Shown here: positions 53,029 through 60,864 of the stretch, one piece after another
Layout: every line of letters begins with the position of its first letter
Position numbering within the stretch: position 1 is the stretch's first letter
Assembly: GCF_025195085.2 (NCBI RefSeq)
Contig: NZ_JANAVY020000016.1
Coordinates: 1 to 64,000 of the forward strand
Length of the DNA: 64,000 nucleotides
Origin: Vibrio intestinalis
GTDB taxonomy: Bacteria; Pseudomonadota; Gammaproteobacteria; Enterobacterales; Vibrionaceae
Direction: 5' to 3'
Position numbers and translations under genes: made by a program
Notes under the pieces: generated by a model
Told to the model about the DNA's origin: nothing
Databases searched by the model: none
What the model saw: only the letters and a program-made list of their open reading frames with translations

Positions 53029-55035
53029 TTAACTTTTTCGCCAACGATTCCGTCGCCCAACCTTAACTTTCGATTGAGTCTGTACATTTTGAGTCGCCTG
53101 TTGAACAGGGAGCATCTGTCGCTCTTGCTGGAAGTACCTACCTTGCACGCCATTCACGCCAAGATCCAACATGGTTTTGTATTCTTGCTTTTGGTCTACG
53201 CCAACGGCGATGACCTTTGTTTTCAAGCCTTTGCACGCGCCAAGTAAGCTTCGTACAAACAATTGATTTTCATGCCTTTTATCGATTTCCTTGACCAGGC
53301 TTCTATGCAGTTTTAGATAATCGATCGGTAAGTCTTTCAGGTAGTGAGTACTTACAATAGAACGCCCAGCTTGACCCACCACTACTTTACACCCTAAACC
53401 GGCAATCATCTTGATCACAGGTCGCATATAATCGAGGTGCTTCACTAATCTGGCTTCAGCAAATTCAAACATTAATTGCTGACGTTTATCCATTGGCAAT
53501 TGCAATAACTCGTCTCTAAACCAACGAAAGTACTTTCTATCTGCAAATGGAGTCACATGAAGGTTTACAGAATAACATAAACCATTTTTTGACGCTTTCA
53601 AAAATTTGGCGACAGCACAAAAAACTGAGCGATCTAAAAGACTTTCGTAACCGACTGACTCAATTGCAGGATTAAAACGTGACGCCTTTATTAAACCTTT
53701 CTCTGGATCATTTATTCGAACAAACAGCTCATGGTGATGAAGTTTTTCCTCTTGATGCGAACCAAGTAAGAAACAGGGTTGCTCAAAAATAAACAGCTTT
53801 TCTGGCTTAAGTACTTTATCAAACAGGGTGCGCCAACGTACGCTGCCACGCTCCTGCTCTTGTGTTGCCAGCTTTTGGAAGCGATTCCAAGTATTAACCT
53901 GCTGAAGCTGAGCACTTTTTAATGCCGTTTCAGCCTCATCCATTATTTTGCCTTGGCGCTCGCCTTCATGGAACATACTGATACCAATATGGCACCAGTT
54001 ATCCCTATCTAACGGCTCTGGTGGTGTTACTTTTGCTAACTGTTTAAGGCAGTTAATCGCAATGCTCGAGGTATCTTTACTGCTCAAGTGAGGGGCAAAT
54101 ATCGCGAAATCAGAATTGTAGTAACGCGACAAAATAACATCAGGGTAGCGCTGAATAACATTACTAATGCTTTCACCCACTTCCACCACAAAATCATTCG
54201 CAACTTGCTTACCAGACTCCTCTTTGACATGTTGCCAATCGTCGATTCTGAGTAACAGCACGCCACCGTGCGAGCCACTTTCTGATAATGCTGCTTCCAA
54301 CTTACTGTCAAACAACACGCGATTGGCCGTGCCCGTTAATTGGTCAAGGAAAGTTTGAGTGCGAATAAAGGTATCGAAACGGCTGCGCTCCTGCCGGGCA
54401 TCTTGCAATTCTTCTATTAAGCGATCTAGCGCTTCGCTTGCCGTGTATGGCCACTCACGCTCATCACCTTTGGCAAATTCTTCAACGCGGCCAGCTAAGA
54501 TCATACGACCACGTTCTTCTAGTAACTCCGAACCATGCAACTGCTCTTTGAGCCATTTCACCCCACGCACCAAACAGAACACAATCAAAAGTACCGCGAG
54601 GGTGATAGACCATAAGGCCTGCATTGAATAGCCGTAACCAAGGTATGGTGGAATGGCTTTAAAACGAATCGAGTAGCCGCTGTTTCGTTCAAGTAAATAT
54701 TCGGCTTGATGTAAAAAGGCAGGATCAACTCGGGAGGAGGTATCTTTAAAGCGGTAAATCACTCCAACCTCTGAGGAAAGCTGCATCTCAACAATATTCG
54801 ATGCTTGCAGCATTTTCGGCATCCAGCGCTGAAGAGAATAGGCCGCGTCAGGATCTTCCATCTCTTTATCGACCACTTCAACAATGCCTTTTAAGGAATG
54901 CTGCAAGTACTCTTGCCCTAAACTTTTAAACGACAAAGTACCGCCAAGAAACAGAATAAACATGGCACTGGTAACAATAACCGTAACAAAAGCAACAAGA
55001 CGAGTACTAAGCTTTAAGGTAGGCGTATACCTCAT
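53029..55035 (-). CDS. csrD: CsrD/MshH degenerate GGDEF-EAL protein
   Basis: 668 residues: N-terminal helix, a periplasmic loop, a second helix (about 136-155), HAMP-like and coiled-coil region, then GGDEF and EAL domains that are both degenerate. The GGDEF loop reads YYNSDF and the EAL site reads ELFVR, so neither synthesis nor hydrolysis of c-di-GMP is expected. In E. coli CsrD targets CsrB/C RNAs for RNase E decay and lies next to mreB; here the msh cluster is between csrD and mreB. Also known as mshH in Vibrio. Confidence 0.93.
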   Translation of the reverse strand: MRYTPTLKLSTRLVAFVTVIVTSAMFILFLGGTLSFKSLGQEYLQHSLKGIVEVVDKEMEDPDAAYSLQRWMPKMLQASNIVEMQLSSEVGVIYRFKDTSSRVDPAFLHQAEYLLERNSGYSIRFKAIPPYLGYGYSMQALWSITLAVLLIVFCLVRGVKWLKEQLHGSELLEERGRMILAGRVEEFAKGDEREWPYTASEALDRLIEELQDARQERSRFDTFIRTQTFLDQLTGTANRVLFDSKLEAALSESGSHGGVLLLRIDDWQHVKEESGKQVANDFVVEVGESISNVIQRYPDVILSRYYNSDFAIFAPHLSSKDTSSIAINCLKQLAKVTPPEPLDRDNWCHIGISMFHEGERQGKIMDEAETALKSAQLQQVNTWNRFQKLATQEQERGSVRWRTLFDKVLKPEKLFIFEQPCFLLGSHQEEKLHHHELFVRINDPEKGLIKASRFNPAIESVGYESLLDRSVFCAVAKFLKASKNGLCYSVNLHVTPFADRKYFRWFRDELLQLPMDKRQQLMFEFAEARLVKHLDYMRPVIKMIAGLGCKVVVGQAGRSIVSTHYLKDLPIDYLKLHRSLVKEIDKRHENQLFVRSLLGACKGLKTKVIAVGVDQKQEYKTMLDLGVNGVQGRYFQQERQMLPVQQATQNVQTQSKVKVGRRNRWRKS

Positions 55036-55138
55036 AGGTGGTGAATTCCCTTCTCAGTGAGATGTTATAAGTTTACCGAATGAAACGATTTAGTCAGTTG
55101 GGCGTTAAATCACATAGAACCATCGTCTCCCTGACAGA

Positions 55139-55149
55139 TTCTAACAGTT
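55139..55149. repeat. 11-bp direct repeat, ssb side
   Basis: TTCTAACAGTT, identical and in the same orientation as 36476-36486. It lies about 104 bases upstream of csrD. On the coding strand the copy extends into TAGAAT, a possible -10. Confidence 0.7.
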
Positions 55150-55210
55150 AACTATCCCAGCTTTCATCACTCAACGTCACTTGTAACGAACTATAAGAAT
55201 TCACTATATA

Positions 55211-55237
55211 AAAAAGCCGCGATATTCGCGGCTTTTT
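55211..55237 (-). terminator. Terminator after ssb
   Basis: AAAAAGCCGCGA (55211-55222) pairs with TCGCGGCTTTTT (55226-55237), loop TAT, flanked by A- and T-runs so it works in both directions. Confidence 0.9.
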
Positions 55238-55252
55238 TTCAATTTGGATAGA

Positions 55253-55780
55253 TTAAAACGGGATGTCGTCGTCAAAATCCATTGGTGGCTCATTGTATTG
55301 AGGCTGCTGCTGTTGCGGCTGTTGTACAGGTTGAGCTGGTTTTTGCTGCATTGCAGGCTGTTGAGGTTGACCCCAGCCTTGCTGCTGTGGCTGACCACCC
55401 ATGCCTTGTGCAGGAGCTCCGCCTTGCGCACGGCCACCTAGCATTTGCATCGTACCATTGAAACCTTGCACGACAACTTCTGTCGTGTAACGGTCTTGGC
55501 CACTTTGATCTTGCCATTTGCGTGTTTGAAGTTGGCCTTCAATATAAACTTGAGAGCCTTTGCGCAGGTACTCACCCGCTACTTCAGCAAGCTTGCCGAA
55601 CAGAGCTACACGGTGCCATTCGGTTTTTTCACGCTGCTCGCCGGTTGCTTTGTCACGCCATGATTCAGATGTCGCTACGGTGATATTGGCAACTGCGCCG
55701 CCACTAGGCATGTAACGTACCTCTGGGTCTCCCCCAAGGTTGCCTACTAAGATTACTTTGTTTACTCCACGGCTAGCCAT
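55253..55780 (-). CDS. ssb: Single-stranded DNA-binding protein
   Basis: Coats ssDNA and recruits replication and repair partners. 175 residues from ATG at 55780 (MASRGVNKVILVGNLGGDPE); a frame 11 codons longer is rejected because homologues begin here and CGGAG precedes it. N-terminal OB fold, then a Q/G/P-rich linker, and the conserved acidic tip PPMDFDDDIPF. Confidence 0.97.
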   Translation of the reverse strand: MASRGVNKVILVGNLGGDPEVRYMPSGGAVANITVATSESWRDKATGEQREKTEWHRVALFGKLAEVAGEYLRKGSQVYIEGQLQTRKWQDQSGQDRYTTEVVVQGFNGTMQMLGGRAQGGAPAQGMGGQPQQQGWGQPQQPAMQQKPAQPVQQPQQQQPQYNEPPMDFDDDIPF

Positions 55781-55995
55781 GTTTCGCTCCGTCTCGGTTA
55801 ATTTGGTGTTCAATTTTAATCGCGCATAAGGATAACATTAAATGCAAATGGCACAACTATCGATAGTCGCTTATCAGTAAAGAATTGCCGAACCCAGTTC
55901 CAGAATTCAATACCGCTCTAATAATTGTCGTTCACCCTTCTCAACAATGCCATCTTCTCATTCTGTTTCATCCTTTTTGAAGCAACGTCACCCCT

Positions 55996-56059
55996 TTTGA
56001 TATGGGGTTCCGTAACTTTCTCCGCAATCTATATGAGAGAAAACTAACGCCATATCAAA
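55996..56059. repeat. 64-bp imperfect palindrome upstream of qstR
   Basis: Outer arms TTTGATATGG (55996-56005) and CCATATCAAA (56050-56059) are perfect over 10 bp. Inner arms 56011-56022 and 56037-56049 pair with two mismatches and a bulge. No T-run follows, so it is not a normal terminator. Confidence 0.6.
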
Positions 56060-56122
56060 TATGAAACAAGATGCAAAATTGACAATATCACAATCGTATT
56101 CTGACAAAAGATCACCGAGGAT

Positions 56123-56141
56123 AGTGCAAAAAATAAGCACT
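56123..56141. promoter_or_regulatory. Palindromic operator candidate before qstR
   Basis: AGTGC (56123-56127), nine A/T bases, GCACT (56137-56141), ending 25 bases before the qstR start. The adjoining TCAATAA fits one half of a HapR/LuxR site; the other half is poor (11 of 22 positions by eye). Confidence 0.35.
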
Positions 56142-56166
56142 CAATAATGAACTGACTAACAACGAG

Positions 56167-56820
56167 ATGACTATGGCTAAGAATATCTACGCACGCACCC
56201 TTTACTTCCTTTGCGAAGACAAAAACGCGCAATACCCTAACGTTGAAAGAATTGAAAAGGCCCTCGGCTTACCTATTCCTAAAATGGAACCCCAAGAGTT
56301 CATGCTGGCGATGCAGCAGCACAAACATAAAATTTTGCTGATTGATCACAATGACTATCAAAAATTAAATAGCGCTATTCGCAACTTACCGCTATCCAAC
56401 AAGATTTTTGAAACGGTTATTTTTAACGTGGAAAAGCGCCTAACCACAGATGAGTTACTCAGCTTTGGCAACTTGAAAGCACTGTTCTATCGTAATGACG
56501 CCATTGAAGATATCGCCTACGGATGCGGAGAGGTCATCAACAGCCAAAACTGGCTACCGAGAAAAGTAGCCGCACAGCTGCTTCATCATTACCGCCATGT
56601 AATCGACAGCCAGACTGCGCCAGCAACCGTTGACCTCACCACCCGCGAGATTCAAATACTGCGTAGCCTCAAAACTGGCGCTTCTAATATTCAGATTGCA
56701 GAAGACCTGTTCATCAGCGAGTTCACGGTAAAATCGCATCTTTATCAAATTTTCAAGAAGCTTTCGGTGAAAAATCGCGTTCAAGCCATATCTTGGGCAA
56801 ACCAACACCTAATGTCTTAA
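56167..56820 (+). CDS. qstR: LuxR-type regulator QstR-like
   Basis: 217 residues (or 215 from the second ATG at 56173): an N-terminal receiver-like domain without a clear phospho-Asp pocket, and a C-terminal LuxR helix-turn-helix (about 148-210; LTTREIQILRSLKTGASNIQIAEDLFISEFTVKSHLYQIFKKL). The ssb-qstR-galU-uvrA placement matches V. cholerae QstR, which integrates quorum sensing (HapR) and TfoX/chitin signals to activate DNA-uptake genes. The ribosome site is weak. Confidence 0.85.
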   Translation: MTMAKNIYARTLYFLCEDKNAQYPNVERIEKALGLPIPKMEPQEFMLAMQQHKHKILLIDHNDYQKLNSAIRNLPLSNKIFETVIFNVEKRLTTDELLSFGNLKALFYRNDAIEDIAYGCGEVINSQNWLPRKVAAQLLHHYRHVIDSQTAPATVDLTTREIQILRSLKTGASNIQIAEDLFISEFTVKSHLYQIFKKLSVKNRVQAISWANQHLMS

Positions 56821-56938
56821 ATTTAAAGCAACGGCCAAAAAATCAACTTTTGCACTAAGTCATTAATTATCTATTCATAAAAACCGTGATATGGTGTCGC
56901 CAATTTAAATTTCGTCAGAAAAGATAAAGGGTTTTATC

Positions 56939-57811
56939 ATGATTAAAAAATGCCTATTCCCTGCAGCTGGATACGGAACTCGCTTTCTACCTGCAACTAA
57001 ATCAATGCCAAAAGAAATGATGCCTGTTGTAAATAAACCATTGATTGAATACGGTGTTGAAGAAGCTATCCAAGCGGGTATGGATGGCATGTGTATTGTC
57101 ACCGGTCGTGGTAAACACTCCATCATGGATCACTTCGATAAAAACTATGAACTAGAACATCAAATCAACGGCACTAATAAAGAAGAGCTGTTGGTTGATA
57201 TTCGCGATATTATCGAATCTGCTCACTTTACTTATATTCGCCAACGCGAAATGAAAGGCCTGGGCCATGCGATTCTTACTGGCCGTGAGCTTATTGGTGA
57301 TGAACCGTTTGCAGTAGTTCTTGCCGACGACTTATGTGTTAATGAGCAAGAAGGCGTACTTGCACAAATGGTCGCACTATTTAAGCAGTTCCGTTGCTCT
57401 ATCGTTGCGGTTCAAGAAGTGCCAGCAGACGAAACCCATAAATATGGCGTAATTTCTGGTGAGATGATCAAAGACGACATCTACCGCGTCGATGACATGG
57501 TCGAGAAGCCAGAACCAGGCACTGCGCCAAGCAATCTGGCGATTATTGGCCGCTACATTCTGACTCCTGATATTTTTGAATTGATCGAAAATACTGAACC
57601 AGGCAAAGGCGGTGAAATTCAGATCACTGATGCGCTGTTAAAACAAGCGAAAGCAGGCTGCGTACTGGCATACAAATTTAAAGGCCAACGTTTTGACTGT
57701 GGTAGCGTTGAAGGTTATATCGAAGCAACCAACTACTGTTTCGAAAACCTTTACCAAAAAGACAGTAAGAAATCTGAACTAGGTAAAACTCCGACGACTA
57801 AGAAAGCTTAA
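56939..57811 (+). CDS. galU: UTP-glucose-1-phosphate uridylyltransferase
   Basis: Makes UDP-glucose for LPS, capsule and exopolysaccharide. The 290-residue protein has the nucleotidyltransferase motif PAAGYGTRFLPATKSMPKEM, LADDLCV and VEKPEPG. Just before the ATG, GATAAA(56923-56928)/TTTATC(56933-56938) can form a small hairpin whose stem and GGGT loop hold the AAGGG ribosome site. Ends at a terminator overlapping the uvrA SOS box. Confidence 0.96.
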   Translation: MIKKCLFPAAGYGTRFLPATKSMPKEMMPVVNKPLIEYGVEEAIQAGMDGMCIVTGRGKHSIMDHFDKNYELEHQINGTNKEELLVDIRDIIESAHFTYIRQREMKGLGHAILTGRELIGDEPFAVVLADDLCVNEQEGVLAQMVALFKQFRCSIVAVQEVPADETHKYGVISGEMIKDDIYRVDDMVEKPEPGTAPSNLAIIGRYILTPDIFELIENTEPGKGGEIQITDALLKQAKAGCVLAYKFKGQRFDCGSVEGYIEATNYCFENLYQKDSKKSELGKTPTTKKA

Positions 57812-57830
57812 TTCTTCTAATATTACCTTC

Positions 57831-57857
57831 AAAGGCAGCGACAATCGCTGCCTTTTT
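57831..57857 (+). terminator. Terminator after galU
   Basis: AAAGGCAGCGA (57831-57841) pairs with TCGCTGCCTTT (57845-57855), loop CAA, followed by TT then the SOS box. Confidence 0.88.
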
Positions 57858-57876
57858 ACTGTCTTTTTATCCAGTA
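57857..57876. promoter_or_regulatory. LexA (SOS) box for uvrA
   Basis: TACTGT-CTTTTTAT-CCAGTA fits CTGT-N8-ACAG with one mismatch, and the flanking TA/TA symmetry is kept. It is 78 bases before the uvrA start. uvrA is a known SOS gene. The left edge touches the T-run of the galU terminator. Confidence 0.65.
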
Positions 57877-57953
57877 TTTTCTTTGAACATTTCTCGCACT
57901 ATGTAATACTTAGTTGATTGCTAATTTAAGCTAAACGAGTTAGAGCGATAATA

Positions 57954-60776
57954 ATGGATAAGATAGAAGTTCGTGGCGCCCGCACGCATAACCTCAAGAA
58001 TATCAACCTCACTATTCCTCGTGACAAATTAATTGTCATCACAGGCTTATCGGGGTCAGGTAAATCTTCATTAGCCTTTGATACTTTATACGCGGAAGGG
58101 CAGCGCCGATATGTTGAATCGCTTTCAGCTTATGCCCGTCAATTTCTGTCATTGATGGAAAAGCCCGATGTCGATCATATCGAGGGTTTATCACCGGCTA
58201 TTTCTATCGAGCAAAAATCCACGTCGCATAACCCTCGCTCGACCGTTGGTACTATTACCGAAGTTTACGACTATTTACGCCTACTCTATGCTCGCGTCGG
58301 TGAACCGCGCTGTCCGACTCATAAAGTGCCTTTAGCAGCTCAAACGGTTTCTCAGATGGTCGATAAGGTGCTTGAGATGCCTGAGGGTTCTAAAATGATG
58401 CTACTTGCCCCTATCGTCAAAGAGCGTAAGGGCGAGCATGTAAAGACATTGGAAAACCTTGCAGCACAAGGCTTCATTCGCGCCCGTATTGATGGTGAAA
58501 CCTGCGATTTATCCGATCCTCCTCCTTTAGAACTACATAAAAAACATACCATTGAAGTCGTTGTCGACCGTTTCAAAGTACGTAGCGATCTTCAGCAGCG
58601 ATTGGCAGAATCGTTTGAAACCACTCTAGAGTTATCCGGTGGTATTGCTGTCGTAGCACCTATGGATGGTGATGGCGAAGAAACGGTATTCTCCGCTAAC
58701 TTTGCCTGTCCTCATTGTGGCTATAGCATGCAAGAGTTAGAGCCAAGATTATTTTCATTCAATAACCCTGCCGGTGCATGTGGTACTTGTGATGGTCTAG
58801 GTGTTCAGCAATATTTTGATCCTGCGCGCGTGATTCAAGACGAATCTCTAAGCCTGGCTCAAGGGGCAATTCGCGGTTGGGATCAAAAGAACTACTACTA
58901 TTTCCAAATGTTGACCTCATTGGCAGATCACTACGGCTTTGATCTTCACCAACCTTTTGAACAACTGCCGAAGAAAACCCAAGAGATCATTTTAAAAGGC
59001 TCTGGCAGAACAGAAATCGAATTCAAATACATCAATGATCGTGGTGATATGCGAGTTAAGCGTCACCCGTTTGAAGGGATTCTCAACACGCTTGAGCGCC
59101 GTTACCGAGATACTGAGTCAAACACCGTGCGCGAAGATCTCGCCAAATATATCTCAACCAAATGCTGTTCAAGTTGTGATGGTAGTCGCCTACGTCTCGA
59201 AGCGCGTAATGTCTTTATTGCTGACACTACATTGCCTGAGATTGTTGAGCTAAGTATTGCTGACGCGTTAGGCTTTTTCGCTTCACTCAAGCTAGATGGC
59301 CAAAAAGCCAAAATTGCCGAAAAGGTCATGAAAGAGATCAACGACCGCTTAGAATTTTTGGTCAATGTTGGTCTCAATTATCTAAACCTATCACGCAGTG
59401 CGGAAACTTTATCCGGTGGTGAAGCACAGCGTATTCGCCTTGCTAGCCAAATTGGCGCAGGTCTCGTTGGCGTAATGTACGTTTTAGATGAACCTTCGAT
59501 TGGCCTTCATCAACGTGACAACGAGCGCCTACTTAAAACCCTCACTCACTTACGAGATCTTGGCAATACCGTTCTTGTCGTCGAGCACGACGAAGATGCA
59601 ATTCGCTGCGCCGATCATGTGATTGATATTGGCCCTGGAGCAGGTGTACACGGCGGTTCTGTCGTTGCCCAAGGCACGATGGAAGAGATACTTGCCACGC
59701 CAGACTCTCTAACAGGCCAATATCTAAGCGGCGCAAAAGAGATTGCGATTCCAACCACGCGCACTCCTTTTGATAAGAAGAAAATTGTCGAGTTGCAAGG
59801 TGCCAGCGGCAACAACCTCAAAGACGTCAACTTGCAAATTCCCGTCGGCCTATTCAGCTGTATTACTGGTGTATCGGGTTCAGGTAAATCGACTCTTATC
59901 AACGATACCTTCTTTAAAATTGCTCATACTCAGCTAAATGGTGCAACCACAGCAATGCCTGCACCATATAAAAAGATCAAAGGCCTTGAACACTTCGATA
60001 AAGTGATCGATATCGATCAAAGCCCTATCGGCCGTACACCTCGCTCAAACCCTGCGACTTACACCGGAATATTCACACCTATTCGTGAACTGTTTTCGGG
60101 CACTCAAGAAGCTCGTTCTCGAGGCTATAAACCAGGCAGATTTAGCTTTAACGTCCGCGGAGGCCGTTGTGAGGCTTGCCAAGGTGATGGTGTAATCAAA
60201 GTTGAAATGCACTTCTTACCTGATGTCTATGTACCGTGTGATGTATGTAAAGGTAAACGCTACAACCGAGAAACATTAGAGGTGCGCTACAAAGGCAAAA
60301 CCATAGATGAAGTGTTGGAAATGACCGTTGAAGATGCGCGAACATTCTTTGATCCTGTACCTGTCATTGCTCGTAAGCTTCAAACATTAATGGATGTAGG
60401 CTTGTCCTATATTCGACTGGGCCAAGCGGCCACCACTCTATCTGGCGGTGAAGCACAGCGAGTAAAACTGGCGCGTGAGCTATCAAAACGCGATACCGGT
60501 AAGACCCTTTACATTTTGGATGAGCCAACAACCGGCCTGCATTTCCACGATATTCAACAGTTACTAACGGTATTGCATAGGTTACGCGACCATGGCAATA
60601 CAGTGGTAGTGATAGAGCACAACCTTGATGTGATCAAAACTGCAGACTGGATTGTCGATTTAGGCCCTGAAGGCGGTCAAGGTGGCGGTGAAATCATTGC
60701 ACAAGGTACGCCAGAAGATGTGGCTTTAGTCGAAGGTTCACATACAGCCAGATTCCTTAAACCTATGTTAAAGTAG
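57954..60776 (+). CDS. uvrA: Excinuclease ABC subunit A
   Basis: Damage-recognition ATPase of nucleotide-excision repair. 940 residues with two ABC ATPase modules: Walker A GLSGSGKSSLAFDT and GVSGSGKSTLINDT, two LSGGEAQR signatures, and the zinc modules CPHCGYSMQE...CGTCDG and CEACQGDG...CDVCKGKR. In E. coli uvrA is divergent from ssb; here qstR and galU lie between. Confidence 0.98.
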   Translation: MDKIEVRGARTHNLKNINLTIPRDKLIVITGLSGSGKSSLAFDTLYAEGQRRYVESLSAYARQFLSLMEKPDVDHIEGLSPAISIEQKSTSHNPRSTVGTITEVYDYLRLLYARVGEPRCPTHKVPLAAQTVSQMVDKVLEMPEGSKMMLLAPIVKERKGEHVKTLENLAAQGFIRARIDGETCDLSDPPPLELHKKHTIEVVVDRFKVRSDLQQRLAESFETTLELSGGIAVVAPMDGDGEETVFSANFACPHCGYSMQELEPRLFSFNNPAGACGTCDGLGVQQYFDPARVIQDESLSLAQGAIRGWDQKNYYYFQMLTSLADHYGFDLHQPFEQLPKKTQEIILKGSGRTEIEFKYINDRGDMRVKRHPFEGILNTLERRYRDTESNTVREDLAKYISTKCCSSCDGSRLRLEARNVFIADTTLPEIVELSIADALGFFASLKLDGQKAKIAEKVMKEINDRLEFLVNVGLNYLNLSRSAETLSGGEAQRIRLASQIGAGLVGVMYVLDEPSIGLHQRDNERLLKTLTHLRDLGNTVLVVEHDEDAIRCADHVIDIGPGAGVHGGSVVAQGTMEEILATPDSLTGQYLSGAKEIAIPTTRTPFDKKKIVELQGASGNNLKDVNLQIPVGLFSCITGVSGSGKSTLINDTFFKIAHTQLNGATTAMPAPYKKIKGLEHFDKVIDIDQSPIGRTPRSNPATYTGIFTPIRELFSGTQEARSRGYKPGRFSFNVRGGRCEACQGDGVIKVEMHFLPDVYVPCDVCKGKRYNRETLEVRYKGKTIDEVLEMTVEDARTFFDPVPVIARKLQTLMDVGLSYIRLGQAATTLSGGEAQRVKLARELSKRDTGKTLYILDEPTTGLHFHDIQQLLTVLHRLRDHGNTVVVIEHNLDVIKTADWIVDLGPEGGQGGGEIIAQGTPEDVALVEGSHTARFLKPMLK

Positions 60777-60819
60777 TAAAATCTTTATACCTGTGATCCT
60801 CAAGGGTCTGTGAACTAAC

Positions 60820-60849
60820 AAACCAGCGTATGATACGCTGGTTTCTTTT
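60820..60849 (+). terminator. Terminator after uvrA
   Basis: AAACCAGCGTA (60820-60830) pairs with TACGCTGGTTT (60834-60844), then CTTTTT. Confidence 0.9.
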
Positions 60850-60864
60850 TAGCAAAGAGCGTGT

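Larger units (their letters stand above)
55781..56166. promoter_or_regulatory. ssb/qstR divergent control region
   Basis: A 386-base gap with no gene. It contains a 64-bp imperfect palindrome (55996-56059), an AGTGC/GCACT palindrome (56123-56141), and a TCAATAA half-site (56141-56147) that matches half of the Vibrio LuxR/HapR consensus. I do not see a LexA box for ssb. Confidence 0.5.

Noticed and set aside
53029..55035. Active diguanylate cyclase/phosphodiesterase
   Set aside because: Both GGDEF and EAL key residues are missing; fits CsrD.
56126..56147. Full 22-bp LuxR/HapR operator before qstR
   Set aside because: Only the right half matches; 11 of 22 positions agree, so I report a half-site only.
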